From CAZLLV01 sp964560325 (GTDB taxonomy: Bacteria; Acidobacteriota; Thermoanaerobaculia; Multivoradales; DATKCC01), in NCBI GenBank assembly GCA_964560325.1, contig CAZLLV010000547.1, positions 1 to 6,016 of the forward strand: a DNA stretch of 6,016 nt, read 5' to 3'. Position numbers and translations under genes: made by a program. Shown in pieces: positions 1-5,704 of this stretch (position 1 is the first letter of the stretch; the number at the start of each line of letters is the position of its first letter). The notes beneath the pieces are model-generated. The model had not been told where the DNA came from, searched no databases, and saw only the letters and a program-made list of their open reading frames with translations.

Positions 1-1
1 G

Positions 2-580
2 AGCCCACCCGGCATGGGGGCGCCGCAGGGGGGTGGGTTGTGGGTGGCGCAGGAGAACGGGGGGACGAGCTACGCGGGGGGTCGGTGGATGGAGATCTCG
101 TACGGCCGGCCGATCCGGCGGGGGCGGGTGGGCATCTTCGGCGCGGGAGAGGAGTACGGCGCGCGGGTGACCGCCGGGGCGCCGGTCTGGCGGGCGGGGG
201 CGAACCAGACGACGCGCCTGTCGACCGAGGCGCCGATCGTGATCGGCGGAAAGCGGATCGAGCCGGGGGAGTACAGCCTGTTCGTCGAGCTGTCGGAGGG
301 GGGGTGGACGCTGATCGTCTCGGAGCAGCCATACCAGCAGGAGTACGATCCGGAGAACGAGGGGGCGACCTGGGGCGCCTACGGTTACGACCCCGAGCAC
401 GACGTGGCGCGGGCGCCGATGGCGGTCGAGACGCTCGACCACTCGATCGACCAGTTCACCATCTCGTTCCACGACGTGAGCGGCACGGGGGGCGAGATCG
501 CCATGACGTGGGACGACACGATGGCGACCGTTCCGTTCCGGCTCGCGGGCGGCGTCGAGGAGGCGGCGGGCGCCGAGTAG
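2..580 (+). CDS. DUF2911 domain protein, 5'-truncated by the window edge
   Basis: The reading frame is open from the left edge to the TAG at 578-580. An ATG lies at 14, but upstream codons stay open and members of this family normally carry an export signal before the domain, so I treat it as partial. The family pattern is clear: an ISYGRPIRRGR segment, then VWRAGANQTTRLSTEAPIVIGGK, here split as VWRAGANQTT followed by a beta strand, then EPGEYSLFVEL, WTLIVSEQ, and a final strand MTWDDTMATVPF. The ATWGAYGYDPEHD segment with an insert between the strands recalls the DUF2911 variant I associate with Acidobacteriota and similar phyla (memory, not a search). The domain is all-beta and the biochemical role is unknown; a secreted or periplasmic location is inferred. 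Glycine codons are very often GGG, giving long G runs, unlike the GGC preference in the next gene. Family assignment is confident; function is not. Confidence 0.82.
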   Translation, partial: SPPGMGAPQGGGLWVAQENGGTSYAGGRWMEISYGRPIRRGRVGIFGAGEEYGARVTAGAPVWRAGANQTTRLSTEAPIVIGGKRIEPGEYSLFVELSEGGWTLIVSEQPYQQEYDPENEGATWGAYGYDPEHDVARAPMAVETLDHSIDQFTISFHDVSGTGGEIAMTWDDTMATVPFRLAGGVEEAAGAE

Positions 581-607
581 CCCGATCGAGCAGCCTGCTA
601 GCATCGG

Positions 608-636
608 GCCGCCGGCCGTCCCTCGAAACCGGCGGC
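608..636 (+). terminator. GC-rich hairpin after the DUF2911 gene, candidate terminator
   Basis: GCCGCCGG (608-615) pairs perfectly with CCGGCGGC (629-636), an 8-bp all-GC stem with a 13-nt loop, 28 nt after the DUF2911 stop. A weaker imperfect hairpin lies just before it: CCCGAT (581-586) with ATCGGG (603-608), and AGCA/TGCT inside. No T-run follows, so it is not a textbook intrinsic terminator. It could equally be an mRNA 3'-end stabiliser or part of the leader of the next operon. The rest of 581-674 shows no convincing promoter hexamers. Confidence 0.35.
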
Positions 637-674
637 GGTTCCATCCCACACGAACCCCACGGAGTCTTTCGTCC

Positions 675-1871
675 ATGGTCACCCTAGAGTCTTTCCCCAC
701 CGACGTCGAGAGCGGCGCGGGCCCCGATTTCTCCTTCACCGAGGAGCAGCGCGCGATCCGGGATCTGGCGCGCGAGTTCGCGCGCAACGAGGTCGACCCG
801 ATCGTCGAGGAGACCGACGAGGCCCAGCGGTTCCCGATGGAGGTGATCAAGAAGGCCGGCGAGCTCGGCTTCCTCGGCATCCTCTTCCCGGAGGAGTACG
901 GCGGCGTGGGCCTCGGCTACACCGAGTACGTGCTGGTGGTGACCGAGCTGTCGAAGGTCGATCCGTCGGTCGGCATCTCGGTGGCGGCCCACAACTCGCT
1001 CTGCTCGAACCACATCTTCAAGTTCGGCACCGAGGAGCAGAAGAAGCGCTGGCTGACGCCGCTCGCCCAGGGGAAGATGATCGGCGCCTGGAGCCTGACC
1101 GAGCCGGGCGCCGGGTCGGACGCGGGCGGTACGCGCAGCCGGGCCGAGAAGGTCGACGGCGGCTGGGTCCTGAACGGCGCGAAGACCTTCACCACCCACG
1201 GCTCGGTCGGCGACCTCTGCGTGGTCATGGCGGTCACCGACCCGGACGGCACGAAGGGGCGCAACATCTCCGCCTTCGTGCTCGAGAAGGGGATGGACGG
1301 CTTCCGGCCGGGGAAGAAGGAGAACAAGCTCGGCATCCGCGCCTCGGACACCGCCGAGGTGGTGATGGAGAGCTGCTTCGTGCCCGACGACCACCTGCTC
1401 GGTGAGCCGGGCACCGGCTTCAAGCAGGCGCTCGCGATCCTCGACGGCGGGCGCATCTCGATCGCCGCCCTCGGCCTGGGCACCGCGATCGGCGCCTTCG
1501 ACACCGCGGTCGCCTACGCCAAGGAGCGCGAGCAGTTCGGCCGGCCGATCTCTAAGTTCCAGGCGATCCGGTTCTACCTCGCCGAGATGGCGACCCGCAT
1601 CGCCGCCGCCGAGGCCCTGACCTACGCCGCGGCCGATGCGATGGACCGCGGCCTGCCGGTGACCCGGATCTCGTCGCAGGCCAAGCTCGCGACCGGCGAG
1701 GCGGCGGTCTTCTGCTCGGAGCGCGCGGTCCAGATCCTGGGCGGCTACGGCTTCATCAAGGACTACCGGGCCGAGAAGTTCTACCGCGACGCCAAGATCT
1801 GCACCATCGGCGAGGGCACCAGCGAGATCCAGCGCATGGTGATCGCCCGGCAACTGTTCAAGGGCAAGTAG
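675..1871 (+). CDS. acyl-CoA dehydrogenase, short-chain (butyryl-CoA dehydrogenase) type
   Basis: This is a FAD-dependent enzyme of 398 residues, close to the usual ~380, that oxidises acyl-CoA to trans-2-enoyl-CoA in the first step of beta-oxidation and passes electrons to electron-transfer flavoprotein. It shows the helical N-domain from FSFTEEQ (residues 19-25), the FAD/substrate signature AWSLTEPGAGSDAGG (138-152), the C-domain with LDGGRISIAALGLG (256-269) and REQFGRPISKFQ (285-296), and the C-terminal signature GEGTSEIQR (379-387). Glu380 sits where the catalytic base lies in short- and medium-chain enzymes, rather than at the alternative site used by isovaleryl-CoA dehydrogenase. The ATG at 675 follows GGAG (661-664) at 10 nt. 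No other start codon exists before the domain, so about 18 extra N-terminal residues are real. It heads an operon with meaB and the epimerase, suggesting branched- or odd-chain substrates yielding propionyl-CoA. Exact chain-length specificity cannot be read here. Confidence 0.95.
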   Translation: MVTLESFPTDVESGAGPDFSFTEEQRAIRDLAREFARNEVDPIVEETDEAQRFPMEVIKKAGELGFLGILFPEEYGGVGLGYTEYVLVVTELSKVDPSVGISVAAHNSLCSNHIFKFGTEEQKKRWLTPLAQGKMIGAWSLTEPGAGSDAGGTRSRAEKVDGGWVLNGAKTFTTHGSVGDLCVVMAVTDPDGTKGRNISAFVLEKGMDGFRPGKKENKLGIRASDTAEVVMESCFVPDDHLLGEPGTGFKQALAILDGGRISIAALGLGTAIGAFDTAVAYAKEREQFGRPISKFQAIRFYLAEMATRIAAAEALTYAAADAMDRGLPVTRISSQAKLATGEAAVFCSERAVQILGGYGFIKDYRAEKFYRDAKICTIGEGTSEIQRMVIARQLFKGK

Positions 1872-1879
1872 GGAGGGCC

Positions 1880-2893
1880 GTGGATCTCGACGGCCTGATC
1901 GCAGGGGTCGTCGCCCGCGATCCCCGGTCTCTGGGGCGCGCGATCTCGCGCATCGAGCGGGGCGGCCCGGAAGCCGAGGAGCTGCTTCGCCGCCTCCACC
2001 CGCAGACCGGCCGCGCGGTCCGCGTCGGCGTGACCGGCCCGCCCGGGGGCGGCAAGAGCACGCTGGTCGAGGCGCTCGCGCGCCACTACCGCGGGGCGGG
2101 CGAGAGCGTGGCCGTGCTCGCGGTCGACCCCACCAGCCCGTTGACCGGCGGAGCGCTGCTCGGCGACCGCGTGCGGATGCAGTCGCTCGACACCGATCCC
2201 GAGGTCTTCATCCGCTCGATGGCCACCCGCGGCGCCCTCGGCGGTCTCGCGGCGGCGGCCCACGACGCCCTCGACCTGCTCGACGCCGCCGGCTTCGACC
2301 GGTTGCTGGTCGAGACGGTCGGTGTGGGGCAGGACGAGGTCGACGTGGTGCGCGCGGTCGACACGGTGGCGGTCGTGGTGGTGCCCGGGATGGGCGACGA
2401 CGTGCAGGCGGCGAAGGCGGGCCTGCTCGAGATCGCCGACGTGTTCGTGCTCAACAAGGGGGACCGCGAGGGCGCCGACGAGACCTTCCGCGACCTGCGG
2501 GCGATGCTGTCGGTCGCGGCGGACGCGCAGCGGGGCGGGGGGGGCGGCGAGCCGCCGGAGGCGCCGGCGATCGTCCGCACTGTCGCGTCGCGCGACGAGG
2601 GGGTCGACGAGCTGGCGGCGGCGCTCGCCGCGCACCGGGAGTCGCTGGGGGAGGAGGGGCTCACCGAGCGCCGCCGCGCCCGGCTGAAGGACCGGGTGGA
2701 GCGCCGGGTGGCCGCGCGCGCCCTCGCCCGAGTGCGGGGCGCGGCCGGGCTCGACGCCGCGGTCGACGCGGCGCTGCGCGACGGCACCGATCCGTACCGC
2801 GTGGCCGACCGGCTGTTCGCGGCGATGGCGAAGGACGCAGCCGACGACGAGCGAGGCGAGCGGAAACCGGGGACGGAGGAGGTCGCGCGATGA
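1880..2893 (+). CDS. meaB: MeaB/ArgK-type G3E GTPase, methylmalonyl-CoA mutase chaperone
   Basis: MeaB is a P-loop GTPase that binds methylmalonyl-CoA mutase, gates delivery of adenosylcobalamin and protects the enzyme from inactivation (established for the family). The 337-residue protein has a helical N-terminus, Walker A GPPGGGKST (53-61), DPTSP (83-87), GDRVRM (95-100), the switch segment ETVGVGQDE (145-153), the guanine-specificity motif NKGD (192-195) and a C-terminal helical part of the kind used for dimerisation. All key GTPase elements are intact. The GTG start at 1880 follows the previous stop by 8 nt, with GGAGG at 1872-1876 only 3 nt away, which is short. No better start gives the full N-terminal helix. 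Its last bases overlap the epimerase start as ATGA. An Arg-Gly5 stretch at residues 218-223, encoded by an 8-G run (2537-2544), interrupts the region before the final G-domain strand and may be a lineage-specific loop. The mutase itself is not in the window. Confidence 0.93.
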   Translation: MDLDGLIAGVVARDPRSLGRAISRIERGGPEAEELLRRLHPQTGRAVRVGVTGPPGGGKSTLVEALARHYRGAGESVAVLAVDPTSPLTGGALLGDRVRMQSLDTDPEVFIRSMATRGALGGLAAAAHDALDLLDAAGFDRLLVETVGVGQDEVDVVRAVDTVAVVVVPGMGDDVQAAKAGLLEIADVFVLNKGDREGADETFRDLRAMLSVAADAQRGGGGGEPPEAPAIVRTVASRDEGVDELAAALAAHRESLGEEGLTERRRARLKDRVERRVAARALARVRGAAGLDAAVDAALRDGTDPYRVADRLFAAMAKDAADDERGERKPGTEEVAR

Positions 2894-3306
2894 TCGGGAA
2901 GATCGACCACGTGGGGATCGCGGTTCGCTCCATCGAGGAGGCGCGCCGCTTCTACGAGGCGATGGGCCTCCACGTGGAGGAGATCGAGGAGGTGCCGCAG
3001 GAGGGGGTGCGGGTGGCGATGATCCCGTGCGGCGAGAGCCGGATCGAGCTGCTGGAGCCGACGCGCGAGGACTCGGCCGTCGCCGTCTTCCTCGAGAAGC
3101 GGGGCGAGGGCATCCACCACCTCTGCCTCGGATCGGACGACGTGGCGGCGGACGACGGCAGGCTGCGCGACGCCGGCTACCGGGTGCTGCGGCCCGAGCC
3201 GACCGCCGGCGCGGGCGGCGCTCGCGTGCAGTTCGTCCACCCGAAGAGCGCGAACGGCGTGCTGGTCGAGCTGTCGGAGCCGTCAGAGCCCGGGGAGGAG
3301 CCGTGA
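2890..3306 (+). CDS. mce: methylmalonyl-CoA epimerase (VOC superfamily)
   Basis: This metal-dependent enzyme interconverts (S)- and (R)-methylmalonyl-CoA, linking propionyl-CoA carboxylase to the B12-dependent mutase. The 138 residues match the family length. Two paired beta-alpha-beta-beta-beta modules are visible: IDHVGIAVRSIEEARRFY (5-22) with RIELLEP (51-57), and GIHHLCLGSDD (74-84) with FVHPKSANGVLVEL (115-128). Candidate metal ligands, aligned from memory to the Propionibacterium enzyme, are His7, Glu53, one of His76/His77, and Glu127. The Propionibacterium enzyme has Gln at the Glu53 position. The ATG at 2890 overlaps the meaB stop as ATGA, so translation is probably coupled. The last codons overlap the next gene as GTGA. 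The meaB neighbour supports the specific epimerase call over a generic glyoxalase-type protein. Confidence 0.94.
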   Translation: MIGKIDHVGIAVRSIEEARRFYEAMGLHVEEIEEVPQEGVRVAMIPCGESRIELLEPTREDSAVAVFLEKRGEGIHHLCLGSDDVAADDGRLRDAGYRVLRPEPTAGAGGARVQFVHPKSANGVLVELSEPSEPGEEP

Positions 3307-3692
3307 GCGGCTCCGGCTCGGCGGGCGCGGGGCGTGCGCTGCCGCCCACCATCCCGCCCGGCGCGGCGGTGATCGTGAACCTCGCGAACCCGTCGGAGAA
3401 GTACTGGGGGATCCTGGGGGAGATCGGCGTCGCCGGGGTCACGCTGCGCGGCATCGGCGTCCAGAGCTTCGACGACTGGACCGCCCAGGCCGCGCGCGGC
3501 GAGGAGCGCACCCTCGACCTCGCGACCATGTTCTTCCCGCTCTTCCGGGTCGAGCGGATCTTCCTCGACGAGCCGGTCGGCGAGGTCGAGAGCTACCGCC
3601 AGCGGTTCGAGAAGCGCGTGGGGCGCCGGGTGGAGGAGTACCTGGGCATGGTCGACGCCGGGGAGCCCGAGGACGACGCGATCAGTAACTGA
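3303..3692 (+). CDS. conserved-looking small protein of unknown function, coupled to the epimerase
   Basis: I do not recognise a named family. I chose the GTG at 3303, which overlaps the epimerase stop as GTGA and follows GGGGAGGAG (3292-3300). The open frame continues upstream to 3027, but that part is Arg/Gly-rich out-of-frame translation of the epimerase gene. The 129-residue product has a flexible Gly/Ser/Pro N-terminus (1-20), then alternating hydrophobic strands AVIVNLANPSEKYWGIL (22-38) and GVAGVTLRGI (42-51), a helix-like FDDWTAQAARG (56-66), and a strongly patterned MFFPLFRVERIFLDE (76-90). A charged helical tail, SYRQRFEKRVGRRVEEYLG (97-115), and an acidic C-terminus follow. The strand pattern is compatible with a small Sm/SH3-like beta-barrel, which is inference only. 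There is no signal peptide, membrane segment or Cys/His cluster, so it is probably cytosolic. Its place as last gene of the operon suggests a role tied to acyl-CoA or methylmalonyl-CoA metabolism, or its regulation. Confidence 0.82.
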   Translation: MSGSGSAGAGRALPPTIPPGAAVIVNLANPSEKYWGILGEIGVAGVTLRGIGVQSFDDWTAQAARGEERTLDLATMFFPLFRVERIFLDEPVGEVESYRQRFEKRVGRRVEEYLGMVDAGEPEDDAISN

Positions 3693-3716
3693 CCTGATCG
3701 CCCCCTGGCCCCTCGC

Positions 3717-3744
3717 TCCCCATCCCCCGCGCGGGGGACGGGGA
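3717..3744. terminator. strong inverted repeat after the epimerase operon
   Basis: TCCCC-A-TCCCCC (3717-3728) pairs with GGGGGA-C-GGGGA (3733-3744) around a GCGC loop: 11 base pairs with one A-C mismatch. Its centre is the perfect 14-bp palindrome at 3724-3737. It starts 24 nt after the plus-strand stop, between convergent genes. No T-run follows on either strand, so intrinsic termination is plausible but unproven; stabilising the mRNA end is the alternative. Confidence 0.5.
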
Positions 3745-3787
3745 CGCCCCCGCCCGAACCTCTTCCAGCGACCGGGCGCGGGGCGTC
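3743..3787 (-). terminator. long hairpin overlapping the stop codon of the exported-protein gene
   Basis: GACGCCCC-CGCCCG (3743-3756) pairs with CGGGCG-C-GGGGCGTC (3773-3787). This gives 14 base pairs with one bulged C (3779) and a 16-nt loop (3757-3772). Its right arm includes two bases of the minus-strand stop codon (3786-3788), so the structure forms in the 3' end of that mRNA. It abuts the inverted repeat at 3717-3744, sharing two bases. No T-run is present. Confidence 0.45.
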
Positions 3788-4577
3788 AGAACTGCACGTT
3801 CTCCAGGAAGAACTGCGACACCTCGGTGCCGCCGCCGACGAGCTCCTCGGCCAGCCCGCGGGTGAGGACGAACTGGCCGGCGCGCTCCCGGTCGGGCGTC
3901 GCGAGGTAGAGCTCCATCGCCTCGACCACCTGCGGACGGCTCTCGCGCGCGGCGAGCAGGGCCTGGGCGGCGACCTCGAGCGCGCGGAAGACCGACGCCT
4001 CCGACGCGGTCGTCACCTCGACGTACAGGCTCCCCGGCCGGGTCCCCTGGTAGAGCTCGACGCCGTCGATCCCCTGGCCGCGGAAGAAGCGCTGCACCTC
4101 GGAGGCCGCTTCGAGATCGGTGAACGGCTGGCGCACCACGCGCGAGAGGTCGGCGAAGCCGGCGGCCGTCCGCTCCGCCGCGCTCACCTGCCCGCGCTCG
4201 GCGCGGCGCCGGGGCTCCAGGCGCCCGAGCTGCGTCTGCCGGTCGGCGATGTCGGAGAGTTCGCGCCGGGCCGTCGTCTCGGCCGGCGCCTTCTTGACCT
4301 GGCGGGTGGTGCCGTCGTCGACCAGCCTGGCGTCGCCGTAGCCGCGCTCGTTGGTCTTGCGGGTCTCCTCCTGGTCGATCTCGTCGAGGTCGATCTGGGT
4401 CACTGCGCCGCTCGGCAGCGTGATGATCGCCTTGTCGCCGCGCACCTCGTACTCCTGGGCGGCGGTGATCCGGGAGCCGTCCTTCATCATCACGATGTAG
4501 GCGCTCGCCGGAACGGCGAAGAGCAGGGCGGCGAGGACGGCGAGAACGACGGGACGGTACGGCTTTCGGGTCGGCAT
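3786..4577 (-). CDS. exported protein of unknown function with a Sec signal peptide
   Basis: I do not recognise a named family. The frame has an upstream ATG at 4625, but the ATG at 4577 gives a normal signal peptide directly: basic MPTRKPYRP, hydrophobic VVLAVLAALLFAV (10-22), and a PASA cleavage site after residue 26, so I chose 4577 (263 residues). No cysteine follows, so it is not a lipoprotein. The mature N-terminus, YIVMMKDGSRI (27-37) then DKAIITLPSGAVTQIDLDEID (48-68, split by a turn), is a short beta-rich module. Residues 70-140 are charged and probably extended or helical, with many Arg, Glu and Gln. The C-terminal part (about 144-263) looks like a folded alpha/beta domain, with SLYVEVTTASEASVFRALEV (183-202) and FLENVQF at the end. 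No catalytic motif is evident. It probably sits in the periplasm or envelope. It is transcribed divergently from the DAHP synthase gene and converges on the epimerase operon. Confidence 0.85.
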   Translation of the reverse strand: MPTRKPYRPVVLAVLAALLFAVPASAYIVMMKDGSRITAAQEYEVRGDKAIITLPSGAVTQIDLDEIDQEETRKTNERGYGDARLVDDGTTRQVKKAPAETTARRELSDIADRQTQLGRLEPRRRAERGQVSAAERTAAGFADLSRVVRQPFTDLEAASEVQRFFRGQGIDGVELYQGTRPGSLYVEVTTASEASVFRALEVAAQALLAARESRPQVVEAMELYLATPDRERAGQFVLTRGLAEELVGGGTEVSQFFLENVQF

Positions 4578-4582
4578 GGCTC

Positions 4583-4592
4583 TGGTATCATA
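4583..4592. promoter_or_regulatory. overlapping divergent -10-like elements
   Basis: In a GC-rich background the short AT-rich patch here reads as an extended -10 on the plus strand (TGGTATCAT, 4583-4591) and as TATGAT on the minus strand (4592 down to 4587). The plus-strand element would start a leader of about 60 nt before the DAHP synthase. The minus-strand element would start transcription within a few bases of the ATG at 4577, giving a nearly leaderless mRNA. Neither has a recognisable TTGACA-like -35 at 17 nt. This is a candidate only; the two promoters could not be occupied at once. Confidence 0.35.
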
Positions 4593-4646
4593 GCCGAACG
4601 CCCGGCCGGCCCCCGAGCGGGCCACAGAGCCGGAGAGGCTCGCTCG

Positions 4647-4653
4647 AAGGAGA
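4647..4653 (+). promoter_or_regulatory. ribosome binding site of the DAHP synthase gene
   Basis: AAGGAGA ends 7 nt before the ATG at 4661, the best Shine-Dalgarno match in the window, and it fixes the start. A small hairpin, GAGCC (4627-4631) with GGCTC (4637-4641), lies just upstream with a GGAGA loop that copies the core of this site. No leader-peptide ORF rich in aromatic codons is visible, so ordinary attenuation is not supported. Confidence 0.7.
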
Positions 4654-4660
4654 CGCGCAG

Positions 4661-5704
4661 ATGCTGATCGTCATGAAGATGGACGCCACCGCCGAGCAGG
4701 TGGACGGCGTGGTGCGGAGGGTCGAGGATCGCGGCCTCAAGGCGAACCCGATCCCCGGCGCGCAGCGGACGGCGATCGGCATCACGGGCAACCTCGGCGT
4801 CGTCGAGCCGGCCCACTTCGAGTCGCTCGACGGGGTGCTCGAAGTCATCCAGGTCAGCCACCCCTACAAGCTCGTGTCGCGCGAGTTCCAGCCCGACGAC
4901 ACGGTCGTCGAGGTGGGCGGCGTGACGATCGGCGGCCCCGACCTGGTGGTGATCGCCGGTCCCTGCTCGGTCGAGAGCTACGAGCAGACGCTGCGGATCG
5001 CCCGGCGGGTCAAGGCCGCCGGCGCCCAGATGCTCCGCGGCGGCGCCTACAAGCCGCGCACCAGCCCATACAGCTTCCAGGGCCTCGGCGAGGAGGGCTT
5101 GAAAATCCTCGCCCGGGTGCGCGAGGAGACCGGCCTGCCGGTGGTCACCGAGGCGACCGACATCGACGTGCTCGACGCGGTGGCCGAGTACGCCGACATG
5201 GTGCAGATCGGCGCCCGCAACATGCAGAACTACACCCTGCTCAAGCGCGCCGGGCGCTGCGGCCGTCCGGTGCTCCTGAAGCGCGGCATGACCGCCACCG
5301 TCACCGAGCTGCTGCTCTCCGCCGAGTACCTGCTCGACGAGGGCAACCGCGACGTGGTGCTGTGCGAGCGGGGCATCCGCACCTTCGCCGACCACACCCG
5401 CAACACCCTCGACGTGTCGGCGGTGCCGGCGGTCGAGCGGATCAGTCACCTGCCGATCGTCTGCGACCCGAGCCACGCGAGCGGCAAGCGCAACAAGGTG
5501 CTCGCGCTCGCCCGCGCCTCGATCGCCGTCGGAGCCGACGGCCTGATGATCGAGGTGCACGACCGTCCCAACCAGGCGCTCTCCGACGGCGCGCAGGCGA
5601 TCCTCCCGGACGAGCTCGAGACGCTGATGGGAGAGACGCGGGCCCTCGCCCCGGTGCTCGAGCGCAGCGTGCCCGCCGCCCCCGCCCCGGCCGCCGCCCG
5701 GTGA
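4661..5704 (+). CDS. aroF: 3-deoxy-7-phosphoheptulonate (DAHP) synthase, type I-beta with regulatory domain
   Basis: This enzyme condenses phosphoenolpyruvate with erythrose 4-phosphate, the first step of the shikimate pathway to aromatic amino acids. The 347-residue protein has an N-terminal ferredoxin-like domain (about 1-70, MLIVMKMDATAEQVD onward) and a (beta/alpha)8 barrel. Barrel motifs include AGPCSVES (99-106), RGGAYKPRTSPYSFQG (126-141), QIGARNMQN (182-190), LLKRGM (205-210), CERGIRTF (235-242), CDPSHASG (268-275) and MIEVH (296-300). Candidate metal ligands Cys102, His272, Glu298 and Asp309 fall at the numbers I recall for the Thermotoga maritima enzyme, where this N-terminal domain mediates feedback inhibition by tyrosine and phenylalanine; similar control is inferred. 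The barrel also resembles KDO-8-phosphate synthase, but KPRTS favours DAHP synthase. The C-terminus ends in a short Ala/Pro tail (338-346) that looks unstructured. The stop overlaps the carA start as GTGA. Confidence 0.96.
   Translation: MLIVMKMDATAEQVDGVVRRVEDRGLKANPIPGAQRTAIGITGNLGVVEPAHFESLDGVLEVIQVSHPYKLVSREFQPDDTVVEVGGVTIGGPDLVVIAGPCSVESYEQTLRIARRVKAAGAQMLRGGAYKPRTSPYSFQGLGEEGLKILARVREETGLPVVTEATDIDVLDAVAEYADMVQIGARNMQNYTLLKRAGRCGRPVLLKRGMTATVTELLLSAEYLLDEGNRDVVLCERGIRTFADHTRNTLDVSAVPAVERISHLPIVCDPSHASGKRNKVLALARASIAVGADGLMIEVHDRPNQALSDGAQAILPDELETLMGETRALAPVLERSVPAAPAPAAAR

Noticed and set aside
40..687. Second plus-strand frame overlapping the DUF2911 gene
   Set aside because: It is Gly/Arg/Asp low-complexity throughout and overlaps a frame with a clear family match; it stays open only because of base composition.
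684..1853. Long minus-strand open frame (389 codons) opposite the acyl-CoA dehydrogenase gene
   Set aside because: It lies wholly antisense to a confident gene, has a low-complexity Leu/Arg/Asp/Ala composition and no motif. It is the expected shadow of GC-ending codons.
3027..3302. Upstream extension of the small gene to an ATG at 3027
   Set aside because: The extension is Arg/Gly-rich translation of mce in another frame. The GTG at 3303 has a strong ribosome binding site and the GTGA overlap typical of this operon.
1781..3529. 582-codon minus-strand open frame across meaB, mce and the small gene
   Set aside because: It is the longest open frame in the window, but it spans three well-supported plus-strand genes and contains Arg/Pro/Ser low-complexity stretches. 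No domain is visible.
4578..4625. Upstream ATG at 4625 for the exported protein
   Set aside because: It would place 16 polar residues before a signal peptide that is complete from 4577, and it would put the candidate promoter patch inside the gene.
4598..4660. Attenuator or riboswitch in the DAHP synthase leader
   Set aside because: The candidate leader is about 60 nt with only 5-bp hairpins, no ATG-initiated leader peptide, no aromatic codon run and no known riboswitch core.
4490..5560. 356-codon minus-strand open frame opposite the DAHP synthase gene
   Set aside because: It is antisense to a gene with every catalytic residue intact, is His/Asp/Gly/Leu-rich without a fold pattern, and runs into the exported-protein gene in another frame.
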